Made by a program: the position numbers and the translations under genes. DNA of 64,000 nt from Brassica napus (Eukaryota > Streptophyta > Magnoliopsida > Brassicales > Brassicaceae), in contig NC_063445.1 in the NCBI RefSeq assembly GCF_020379485.1, positions 53,655,422 through 53,719,421 of the forward strand. The letters run 5' to 3'. Under the pieces are notes generated by a model. The model made no database searches. It saw nothing but the letters and a program-made list of their open reading frames with translations, and was not told where the DNA came from. Positions 48,341 to 60,600 of this stretch are shown in pieces; the first letter of the stretch is position 1, and every line of letters begins with the position of its first letter.

Positions 48341-48682
48341 TTGAGATAAACTACCTCAGTAGTTGAAACTGTCTCTGAGTATAATAAAAACTCAGAAACT
48401 GTCTTTAAACGTAAATCACTTTTAAAAATTTCAATGGATGGAGGTGGTCTTCGCAACCAAATTGACGGAGCCATAACTGGATAAATATTTTCCTCCGAAA
48501 TATAACATCGCATCGTTCTAATCCAGCTCATTGAAGAGTATTAATTAAATAAAAATAATTAAGCTCGTGACGTACGGCACCTCCTTAAACAGCAAACCTA
48601 CTTTCACAAAAATAGCATATTCTCTCTCCCTCTTTCTCCTCTTTTTCTTATCACTCGCTCTCTCTCCAGTGCATGTGTCGTG
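48341..48682 (+). promoter_or_regulatory. Promoter/leader of the second ERD6-like gene
   Basis: The proximal 100 bp aligns with the promoter of the first gene: both have ACTTTCACAAAAA, a CT-rich leader and GCATGTG before the ATG. Where the first gene has CTCTTATATAAGAAAC, this copy has CTCCTTAAACAGCAAAC, so the TATA box is lost. The upstream part (48,341-48,530) is unrelated to that of the first gene. Confidence 0.5.
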
Positions 48683-51600
48683 ATGGTGGCGGTGAAAGAA
48701 AAAAGAAGCATAGAAGAAGGGCCTTTGAAGCTCAAGAACCCAAACGACGATTCAGACTGTCGTATTACTGCATGTGTTATCTTCAGCACTTTCCTCGCCG
48801 TCTGTGTCTCCTTCTCCTTTGGTGTTGCTGTTAGTTTACGTTTGCTTTGCCTCTTTTTCCTTTTTGTTTATTTATTTTTGGGAAAACTGTTTTTTAGGGC
48901 AAAAAAATAATAACTATGTCCCTTTAGACTAATCTATATTTTGTGTCATATTTTCCTATAATACCCTTTAATATTTATGAAAATAATTTTAATAAATAGT
49001 TTTAGAAACAAAAAAAAATTTGGAAAAATAGTAACATTTGTTAAAATACCTATATGAACTTAATGGTATATTTTCCAGTTATAAAAAAAAGTTAAAATTA
49101 TAAATTTCAGATTATGTTCTAAAAAAAGTATAAATGACATTCTACGAATTAGAAAATGAAATCTACTTTTTTTTATTAAATCTACAGTGTTTAGAATATG
49201 TGATCTACGAAAATAGGAGTATTCTACAAATATGTAGAATACACATTCCGCGCTTAACCTACCATTCTAAAATTCTTAGAAATCAAAATCTACACATTAA
49301 TCTAATTCTAAAACATGTAGAAACCGACTTCTACAGATTTATTATAAATCTAAAACATGTAGAAATCAAATTCTAAACATTACTATAATTCTAAAAAACT
49401 GTAGAAACTGATTTCTACATATTAGTTGTATTCTACGGATAAGAAATCACTTCCTAAAAATATGGAAACAAAATATTTGAGAATATTCACTTTTATATTT
49501 TTAAAAAAAAATCGATTTAAAAAAAAAAACGAAAAAGGAACAAAAAAAAGCGACAAAAAAACCTTGGCAACCTTCTTCGCCGTCTTCTATATTCCATTGA
49601 TTGTTCACAAAATTTTCACAAAATTTTCACATTATTTCTACCATGATTCATGTCTATGCTTCATGTGGTGTTTGGGAATTGGTTGTATCTTCAGGGCACG
49701 GGATCGATCGATCTATCCTTACAGATCGGTCGATCCGTGTAAATCGACCTTCGCCGATCGAGTGAAATGGACCAGGTCGATCAGTATATATTTCGCGTTT
49801 TTTTGTTCTGAATAATGATCGGGATCGATCGATCCACTATACCTTGTAAAGTGGGATCGATTGATCCCCCTTGTCGAACTCAATATATATCTTTTAAAAA
49901 ATTTACAATTTTAAGGGCATTACTGCCATTTTGGAAAAAAATAGTCTAATAGGACATAAAGTAGTATAGATTAGTCTAAAAGGACATAGTTACCATTTTT
50001 TGCTCTAAAAAACAGATTTCCCTTTATTTTTTGACAACTTTCCTTTTTGTTTAAAAATTGTTAGTTAATCGAAAAAATAGACTAGCCAAATCCCCTATAT
50101 ATTAAAAGAAAAACATTGTCATTTATTATTTTTACACTATATTGTACACGTGGCAGCCTCACATCGATTTCAATTTGAACATACTGATGTGTCAGTCTTA
50201 CAATCATTTAACAATTTATGTGTTTACACACTAATTTTTTAATTTCACCGCTGACAATTTAATGTGTTCACATTTTTTTTTTAATCATTTTATTTTTAAT
50301 TCTTGCATTTTTAACATTTGTATTAGTAATTGTAGTAAACTGAAATCTTCTCTGTACAACAACTCAATAACATCATTCTGAAAGAAAAAAATTACAAAAC
50401 CATTAAGATTTACATCAACTAAAATGTTAAAATGAGAATTTTTTAGAAATTGAAACTTTCGTATCTTACCAAACTTAGCCATAGTTAAGGTTTTTGTACA
50501 CGAAGGCAATATGATTTAAGAAAATTGAAGTAAACACCGCACAAAAAGCCAAATCTTTAATTTAGCTAAATATTGATTTCGTGTGCTAGCAATATACTGC
50601 AATGTAAATTGAGGTAAAATATCTGGATCAGCCATTATCTTGTACCGATTTCAAATTTATTAAGAAAATTGAGGTAAAATATTTGGATCCGAAGTATATT
50701 TGAAAGTAATACTCGATACAAACTAAAACTGATTAAGTACTCAGATGGATTTAAAAATTTAATATCGAGATAACCAGATCTGAATCTGATCAAACTAAAA
50801 TATTTTAGATACCAAAAATATCTAAATCACAGTTACATACTTAAATATGTTATTTATTTTAAATTTTATATCTATTAGATATTCAAAAATATGAAAATAT
50901 CTAAAAATTATCAACATAGTCACAAGTAAATATCTAAAAATAATAAAAAAATGTTCAAAATATTGAAAATATTTATTTGTTCTCCATCCAAATATTTAAA
51001 TTGAACAATTTTTTATATAAAATTAAATATTTAGTCTTACATTATTCAAATTTTTATGTTTTATATTATTTTATTTTTGGATTTTGAAGATTTAAGTATA
51101 TTTGGATTTTTGTTAAAAAAAATAGATAATTAAAATGAGTACATGAACTCGAATTCGAACCAAAATGGCAATGATTCGAACCAAATTTAAACCAAATCTA
51201 AACCAAAATTTGTAAATATTGGAATACGATTTAAATTTTTAACTCTAAAAATCTGAAATCCTAATAAATCAACTGAATCCGAACGGAAGTATAGATTTTC
51301 ATCCCTAAAAAAAGCTATATAACAATTTTTTAGTACAACATGCAATAAATAATCTAATAAACTATTTCATTTTGTGCAAAGCGCGGATTACTACCTAGTT
51401 GAAATATTAAAAGCGTGGAAACAAAAACAATACATGCAGTAATACCATATAGTATACTAGGGTAGATCCGCGCTATGCGTGGGATTTATATTTGTTAATT
51501 TTATTATGTTCAAATTTTTCGTTTTTAGTAAGAGTTTGGATATACAATCATTGTTAGGCATTATTTATGTGAAATCTTTGTTTATATAAAATATTAGGAT

Positions 51601-54600
51601 ATTTGATGCCCAATTTGTTGTTGATTTAATTTTTATATACGAACGAAGCAATGTAAATATTTATTTATATAAGATATTAGGAGATTAAATGTAAAAGACA
51701 CTGTTGACTAAATATCTATATATGATAATTACAATTGTTTGAATAGAGCAATGTTAGATCTTTTTTTTTTCTAAACTAAATTTTGAAAAATACTTATATT
51801 GATTATGTAATAATTGACTTATATTTATTATATAATAATTGTTACTTGTAATTTCTACAATTTGCACACAAAAGATCTGTGATTCACTCTTTTTATCTGC
51901 ATGAGTTTTAATAAAATATGAAAATATCGTAAATCATTTTTTCATGAAATTCTATATTTATTTTTGAAACTTATATATTTAAAACTATAGTATATATTTT
52001 CATAAAATTATTTATTTTGACTAAATTTTCACCAATCTTAAGTTTTATTATACATTTTAACTCAGTAGTTTAAAAACACTGAGTTATACTTTGGAGCATT
52101 ATGTATTAGCTTTATTATATTTTATTGTTTTATTATATTTTATTTTTCCAAACTGATTTTTTTTCATTATGTATTAGTTTTTGGTTATAATTTTTCATTA
52201 TTATTTTCTTAATTCTATAAATTTATCTTGGTGAACATAAGATGAAATACAATTCGGTGAGTTGATACTTTTTAGTCATATATTTTATATATTTTTGAAA
52301 TATTTTATGTATTTTCATTTGATTTAGATGATGACTAAAATTTTAGTTAAGTTCAGATTATTTTAATTAAATTTTCATTTTTATTTGTTATATTTTGTAT
52401 GTTTTTGTTTTTAAATTTTGTAATGTTTAAAAATTCTGTTTTGATTATATATTAACAATTTATTTTGGTTTTCAAAATATTTTAAATAATTTTCTTACGT
52501 TAAATTTGGTAACAGAAAAGAAGAAGATTTTCCTAGATTTTTTTTTCCTATTTCTTACCCTGAGTTTGATGAAAGATAAAAAAAAATATTTTCTATTTTG
52601 TTTTTATGAAGGTTTTATGATTTTTGAAATTTTTGTATTTTTAATTATATTATGTAGTTGTTGCTAAATTAACATTTGCTGTTTGAATGATGAGTGCAAA
52701 AAAGTTCGTTGAAAAATAAACTACCAATTGCGAAGGATTTATAGGTTATTAAATATTTTATTAATATATTTGATTTAAATACTCAAATGATTTAAAAATA
52801 TGTATTGATATGTCAAAACCTAGTGCAATTATCGTCAGGTGGAAGGGAATTTATATAAAACAAATTCACATATCAATTTTACATTTCATGGTCAACGTCA
52901 TTGCCAGTTTTTAATTATTCACTTACAAAAGTCATTCCAATTATTCAAAACCCACCAATTTTATAACTCCTTAACTAATATAATTAACCATCCAATGGGT
53001 TTAAACACTTATCGTTTTTATCACATTCCTTTGACCATATCGTCTTCTAGTACTTCTTCCTCAGCAATGTTTTCAAACTACCTTGCACTTAACCACACTA
53101 CCGTACACATAAAGGCCTGGTTGAACCATAGCCCAAACCAGATCCTTAAACCGGTCACCACCAGTTGCTTCCATTTAAACCAGATCAAACCAGTAGTCTT
53201 TCTCCGAGTTCACCGAGTTAGCTAATAGATGAACCAACCAAACACTCTTCGACGCACCAACGCTTCAATTGGTTTTCAATAAAAAATAAAACTATATAAA
53301 TCGTTCACCAGTAAAAGCGGTTCAGGCCAGAGACTCTGTTCCAACAAAGCATCCAAACGAAGTCACTCATTTTCCGGTCACAAAATTGGCTAAACTCGTC
53401 TGAGAAATGCTTCGTTACTCTGCTCGATGGTTGCTCTCTGGAGGATCAAATGCTGGGATGCACCAGGAGGGCACAAAAAAATCTAGAATAGACCCCTTCT
53501 TTTTTTATTTTTTTAATGAATTAAAAATAAATCAAGATTAAATAGAAAATACCATAAAACCTAAAACTTCAATATATTTACATATCCAACCAGTCATCCA
53601 CCCACTTACAATTAACCCGACCCGATCCGTGTTTTAATAACCCTAAATTCTTAAATTCTTTGTCTTCGACAAAACCAATGAAACCTACAGAGTAAATCAC
53701 GATCTCCCTCTATCTCCCATTACTAATCAAACTCGGCAACAATCATCTTGAATCTCATCTATTTCTCCAATTTCGTGTCACTCATTGAGAAACTATGTCT
53801 CCAAAGACTCGACTCGCCGAAAAAAATAACAAAGAAGATGTGCTGGAGAAGAAGAAGAACGAGTCAATGGCGAAGAAGAAGAAAGCTCGGGCGGAGAAGA
53901 AGAAAGCTGCGGCGGAGAAGAGGAAAGCTGCGAGGGAGAAGAAGAAGAAGGACTCCGCGAGAAAGAAAAAAGAAACATCAGTGAAAAGAAGGAGAGAGGC
54001 CGTGAAAAAAAAAAGAGAGATGCGGCGAAGAAGAAGACTGAAACCGAGACCGCAGAGAAGAAGAGGAAGCGAAACAGTGGTGTCGACGGTGGGTCCTTGT
54101 CGAATCCAACCAAGTGGGCTCGGAACACCGCATCTCCACCAGAACAGGAACATCAAGGCGATCATTCCCCAGCACCATCAGCGGAATTGCCTTCTCATGC
54201 CGATGTCGGGGGTACACCAGGCCCAGCGCATCCGAGTGAGCCACAAAAATCACCTACTCAGGCACCTAGTGAGGCCGAGAATCCACTGCAACCTCCAGTA
54301 ACCTCACTTTCAATCTAAGAATCTGCCACAAATTGTCCTTCACATCGTATAGACAATCACGATGAGGAGATTGTATCCAACAATAGAGATTCACACATAC
54401 CCGAGGCTGCCATTGACCATACTGCGCAAAGAACGGTAAACAACTCAATTTAAAATAGTTTTGAAAATGTCTATGATTGGGTTGAACTAACAAATAGGTG
54501 GAATTATATAAGTAATGTAATGGTACAAATAAAAGAATGAAACTAGTTTAACTAGTAATAATATGTTGTAAAAGAAACTTAGTGGAACTAGTACAACCAC

Positions 54601-57600
54601 GCTAAGTATAACTAATATAACCGGTACAACTATCAAAAGTATAACTAGTTTAACTAATACAACTCAGTATCGTATAACTAGTACAACTAAAAGAGTGAAA
54701 ATGATGTAACTGGTAATAATATGTTGTAAACAAATTCAGTGGAACTAGTATAACTAGTACGACCACATTTCTTATAACTAATATAACTAGTACAACTAGA
54801 TTAATTGTGATGTGTAACTTATAATACTTGTACAACTATGGTTTAATATTTCTGTAATTTTGTTTTGTTTTTTTGCAGGAGGCTGAGGTTATGGCGGTAA
54901 ACCCCCTTAGACCAAATGAGTTTTTCTTCAAACCGAAGGATTATCGGAAGTCTTGTAAGCTTCAATCAAGATGCCACCAATACAAATTTATGACGATCCT
55001 TGGGGGGTTAGATGAATCAGAAAAGAGGTGGTTTCTCGAACACCCACAGTTCAAGCACTTGTTCCACATGGTTTGTACCTCAACTAGAAAGATGATGGGA
55101 TTGTGGATGTTGCTACTCCGCACCATTGTTACGCATAAGAGTCGGCAAGCGTGGTTTTCTGTAAATGGTGTTCCTATTCGGTACTCGATCAGGGAACACG
55201 GTATCATCTCAGGTTTATACTGCCACCAGTATCCTGAAAATTATCAGAGTGGCTTGAGCATGATGTTTGCGGAGAAACAGTTTAGGAAAATGTTCATGAA
55301 GAAGCTGAAGAATAAGAAGAAGAAACCAGAGGAAGAGGAACTAAAGGTGACAGTTCAGGATGTGGAAGAGAAGCTTTCGCAGATGAAGCTAAATCGTACC
55401 AATGACCGGCTGAAGGTGGCTATTCTGTACTTTTTGGCCACAGTTATAGATGAGAAGTCCAAATATGGAGGCCCCATCGATCGTTTTCTTCTGCAAATTG
55501 TTGATGATCTAGAGCTGTGTAATAAATTTCCATGGGGACGTTTCACGTTTGATCACTGCATGAAAGAGATCAAACATGTGAAGGATCATTTTAGAAGAGG
55601 ACTGCCCGAAAACCCGAAATGGACATTTCCTGGGTTCATCAACCCTTTAGAGGTAAATTGCATGAATATTTCAGAAGCATATAACATATGATGTATTATC
55701 TAATATGTTTGCTTGCAATGATGTGCAGATATTGGCATTTGAATGCATTCCTGTCCTGAAGGCAGAATTTAGAGAACCTGTGCCAAACTACGACCCTAGT
55801 TGTCCAAGAATGTGCAAGTGGAAGTTCACATCAACTGGGACAACAAGATATGCACTAGAAGAACTTTATAAGGCTCTTGGAAACACAAAGGTGAAAATTT
55901 AGTAAGATGTTTGTGGAATTTTTGATGAACCTTTGGGTTCAGTAAACTTAATAATGCTTAATCTGTTATTTTTTTTTATTTCAGACAATTTCTAGCATTT
56001 TGCCACCAATTGAACGTGAGCAACAAGTTATCTACCAGACAATGTACGAAGGATGTTGGGAAGATATGGAACTTTTAGATGATGGGGATGATGATGATGC
56101 AATTGTTGATGTATGGAACAAGTTCAAAGTTCAGGAAAGAGGGCAGATATTTTGGGAGGATATCTGCAAGGAAGATATTAAGTCTCGAAGTCTAGAGATA
56201 GAACAGCTAGAAGGGGATCAACTGGAGAAGGAGGAGCATGAGGCTGGGAACGAGCCTCCAAGGATTGTCGGTGGAGAAGCTGTGGCAGATCTTGAAAGTT
56301 TAAAAGAAACGGTGATGAGTCTGATGAGTCAGATGACTACAATGGAAGAGAATTTTAATAACAAGCTTGAGGGTTTTGACAGAAGACTAAAAATGTTGGA
56401 AGGAGATAGTATTGGGAGAGAAGGTTTTGAAAATATGGACTTTCAATATAATGAAGATGGTGAAACGTCTGGACAACAAGAGAAAGGTATAATTACATTT
56501 TAAAAAGTATTCTTGTTGTGTGTTGTTCTTGTGTTGTGTGTTGTTTTTGTGTTGTGTGTGGACAAAAAAGACAAAGGTATAAATACAATATTAATCTTGT
56601 GTTCTGTGTTGTTCTTGTTGCGGGTAATGAGGACGAGGAGGATGAGGATGATGGGAAGAAGGCTAAGAATGATGATGATAATGGCGAGAAGGATGCTACT
56701 GAGAAAGAGCATGAGGACGAGGAGGCTGAGGATGATGGGAATGAGCACGAGGATGAGGATAATGACGAGAAGGATGATACTGAGAAGGACCATGACGAGG
56801 AGGCTGAGGATGATGGGAATGAGCATGAGAACGATGGGAAAGAGCCTGAAAAGGAGCTAGAGGTGCAGCCAGAAAAAGAGGCAACTGGTAACTTGTTGTG
56901 CTGTGAATTTGGAGCATTGACATTGCAAATTGGTTCTAATGTGTTCTGACATTGTTGTAGATGATGCTGAGGATGATGGGAAAGAGCCTCAAAAGGAGCT
57001 AGAGGTGCAGCCAGAAAAAGAGGCAACTGGTAACTTGTTGCGCTGTGAATTTGGAGCATTGACATTGCAAATTGGTTCTAATGTGCTGTCAATTTGGAGC
57101 ATTGACATTGCAAATTGGTTCTAATGTGTTCTGACATTGTTGTAGATGATGCTGAGGATGATGGGAAAGAGACTCAAAAGGAGCTAGAGGTGCAGCCAGA
57201 AAAAGAGGCAACTGGTAACTTGTTGCGCTGTGAATTTGGAGCATTGACATTGCAAATTGGTTCTAATGTGTTCTGACATTGTTGTAGATGATGCCGAGGA
57301 ATATACACTTCGAGTAATGGAAGCAGCTGCAGAGAAGGTTGAGGCAGAAGCTGCGAGAAAAGAAGCAATGACGAGGCCAAAGAGGGTGTTGAAGCCTTCA
57401 CACTTGCAGAAGTCTCCTTTTGTTAAGAAGTGATTGAAGTTGTTGCTTTTGTTATGTTAGGAAACTTGTTTGTGGCTTTTGTTAAACTAAATCTTTTTAA
57501 AACTTCTACTGATGTAAACTTTGTTAGGAAACTTGTGTGTGGTTTTTGCATTATAAAAACTGGATTTGCAGTTGTGTTTAGTTTAATAGAGAAGATTTGC

Positions 57601-60600
57601 AGGTATTGGCTATAACTAATATTACTGGTTTTAGTGAGTCTAAGTTATTAAGAATGGTACAACTAGTACAACTATCAGAAAGATTGAACAATTAGCTTAA
57701 ATAACATGTGTAAAATATGAGACACAATAAAATAGCTTTCGTAAACATGTTATAAACATGTTAAACGTGGTTGAACATAAATAACACATAGTTGTACCAC
57801 TTTATGTAGTTGTACCAGTAAACCAGTTGTACCAGATTGCACATAGTTGTACTTTTGGACCGATAATGCAAATCTTAGTTGTACAAGATAAAAATTATAA
57901 TTTCATCGGTTGTACTACTTGTTTAGGTTTACTTACATGATCCCAAATATTATGGATGCATAAATATTGCAAAAATACGTTCTATGTATGTTTTCAAAAA
58001 TAACATGGACAAACATAGTAACAAATCCTAAAAGTATAAGGTAGATGAAGAGAACATATGTGATTGTGTAATAAATATTCAAAAAATTTGTTAAAATTAA
58101 TTGTAACTTAATATTAACCACTATAAACATCTATCACTTTATCCGGTTGATTTTCTTTTGCATATTAATTACCATATGGGATCTTTCAAATTATAAAACA
58201 AAAGAGTTGTACTAGTTAAACTAGTATTTCCTGCATGGTATATATAGCATAGTTGTACTACTTGTACCAGTATCACTTGGATAAGTTGTACTAGTTCGAC
58301 CGGTATTACGACACGGAAACAATATATTACATAAATAAGTTCCACAACACATAAATAAGTTCCACAACTCATTCATCATTTTCCTTGTTACCACTTTCTT
58401 AGTTGTCACCTCCCTTGTCGCCACTTCTTGCGCTGCCACTTCCTTCGCTGCCACTTTCATCGCTGTCACTTCCGTCATTCTCACCAACCAATGGTGGATA
58501 GCTCTTCTTTTTCTTCCTCCGATATTCTCCTGCAGATTGGGAATCTAGTAACTTGTAGTCTTCCTTTTTTTTCTCCACATACGGAGGGAAGACAACCTGA
58601 GATCGGATTTCCTCAGGAATTCTGTAACTTTCCCATGATGAATGATGAGGAACTGGATATATTGTCCTATAATATGCCAAAGTCCACTGCTCCATCCAGT
58701 AATACCTAGAACAATAATGTTCAGCCATTTCTCCACGCGACATGATGGCAGCTAGTGCATGCACACAAGAATACCGGCCAATATCAAAACACCTACATTA
58801 GCATGTTCCGTTGCTCAAATCAACAAAATAACCTTTACCATCCTTCCCAATCACATTGTAATGACGTTCAAATCTATTTAGCTCCCTCACCTCGAGCTTT
58901 TTTGCCTTCGGATAATTGTGATGCAATATCCCATGCACGTGTGGGACTAGTATCTGCCTCTCTGGTACACGTAAAGATAATTGTCGATATTTGTTAAACC
59001 ATTCTACAATCTTCCCCACCACCACATCAATCATTGGCAACAACGCATATTTCCTTGGTCCCTTTAAAACACCATTGATAGATTCAACAGTGTTGGTTGT
59101 ATCTATGTTGTACCTTTCTCCCGGAAATTTACATCTTGCCCATTTGGTCTCATGAACACTGTCATCTAGATAGTCGGCGGCTTGAGGATACATGCTCCTG
59201 AAATCATTGTAGCATTTCCTGAACTCTATCTCTATGTACATACCAGCAGTTTTTCTAAACTTTTTGGCAACCCCTTTCTTGTTAACACTGCTGCATGCTA
59301 TGCTGACATTATTAGACAAGTGATAATCGCAATATCCATGGATCGCTATTGGGTAAACCTCGTGTACTTTCTTGATGATGCTTTGGTTTCTATCAGTACA
59401 AAATACAAGCTGAGGATCATCTGGTATCAAAGTTTTCAATATAGTCAAAAACCACTCCCAGCTCACATTTTTCTCACCATCTACTGCCGCAAAAGCGAGG
59501 GGATAATGATGATGGTCTGGATCCTGAGCAGTAGCAATGAGAAGCACTCCTTTATACACACCCTTCAGGTGAGTTCCATCCATTATTATCACTTTTCTCA
59601 TCGCCTTAAACCCTTCGATGCAAGCTCCGAGCGCAAAGAACATATACTTAAACTGATTAGTCTCATCCACTACTAATCGTGTAATGGTATCATGATTCAT
59701 CCTTTCTAACATGTACAAGTAAGATGGCAGTCTAGCAAAACTCTCCTCAGGGTTGCCACGCAGATCATTGACAGCTTGGTGTTTCCCTCTCAAAGCCGTA
59801 GAATATGAAACCTTAACACCTAGTTTGTTCTTCACCAAATTTATGATAGTATTTGGATCGTACATACCATCTGCATCCAACCCCACGACATTTCAATACG
59901 TAAAGAACTAGATTCGACTTAAATATATCAACCTCAAAACAATTCGAATGCACTCCTTTGTCCACTAAATCTCTCACTTCATTCTTAGTAGCAAATTCTT
60001 GATTCAAACGCATATCAATACCATCATCCCACTCAACATTGACAACTGTTTCTTCAACTGGTGTAACAGCCGCCAACTCCTCCCTATCATCCATTTCATC
60101 ACCCTCTCCATTGCTTTTCTCATGCTCATACCCATCTGATTGTTTTTGAGGAACAATTGCCAACTCCAACCATACCATAATTAGCTCTGGCATCACTCAG
60201 AATTTCCTCATTCATAGAAAATTGCTCGTTATTCTGATTTTCTGAGACGATTACTAAAAGCTCCACATGTAAGACACTACGCCGGTTTTTCTTTTCTACC
60301 TCCATTAAATATCCTAAAACATTTTCATCATCCAAAATATAACAAGGCCTCTTATTCTCCACAACTAGAGGAAAGTAACTCAGTTGAAGCTTCGTCGCAG
60401 CTACATTGATATTCATTTTCTTGCATATTCTATCAACCAAGTGAGAATAAGTAATCTCCTCATATCTTCCTTTCATCACTAATGTAGAAATATGCCGGTC
60501 TCCACCATGATCAAAATGTATCACCACAGCTCCACTATTATCCATAGTTCCTGAAATGGAGTAAAAACCAACATTACCGCTAAATAGTTATACTAATTAT

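Larger units (their letters stand above)
53795..57433 (+). pseudogene. DUF1985-type protein of the MULE (VANC/Kaonashi-like), eight exons, damaged
   Basis: Proposed exons: 53795-54435, 54879-55652, 55729-55890, 55985-56486, 56624-56887, 56961-57029, 57146-57214 and 57288-57433. Exon 1 is extremely Lys/Arg/Glu-rich. Exons 2-3 hold the DUF1985-like core (YKFMTILGGLDESEKRWFL, VNGVPIRYSIREHGIISGLY, FPWGRFTFDHCMKEIKHVKD). Exon 4 ends in a coiled coil (SLKETVMSLMSQMTTMEENF) and exons 5-7 are acidic Glu/Asp repeats. Exon 8 ends RPKRVLKPSHLQKSPFVKK, the segment that precedes the Ulp1 protease domain in related MULE proteins; no protease follows. Damage: a frame change in an A run near 54,005, a stop at 54,316, and GG instead of AG at the exon 5 acceptor. 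The role in VANDAL relatives is anti-silencing; here it is inferred. Confidence 0.65.

Noticed and set aside
49134..49815. ORFs of 80 and 129 aa inside the 1.1-kb MULE
   Set aside because: AT-rich, low-complexity translations (poly-Lys, Ile, Phe) with no domain; the element has no room for a transposase.
52839..53225. 128-aa + strand ORF
   Set aside because: Low-complexity His/Ser/Thr/Asn composition, no recognised domain, and it overlaps likely Helitron or captured non-coding DNA.
53782..54253. Three Phe/Ser-rich - strand ORFs
   Set aside because: Antisense of the Lys/Arg/Glu-rich exon 1 of the DUF1985 gene.
56493..57065. 190-aa Ser/Phe-rich - strand ORF
   Set aside because: It is the antisense of the acidic GAG/GAT repeat exons of the DUF1985 gene.
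59182..59676. 164-aa + strand ORF
   Set aside because: Antisense shadow of the MULE transposase core.
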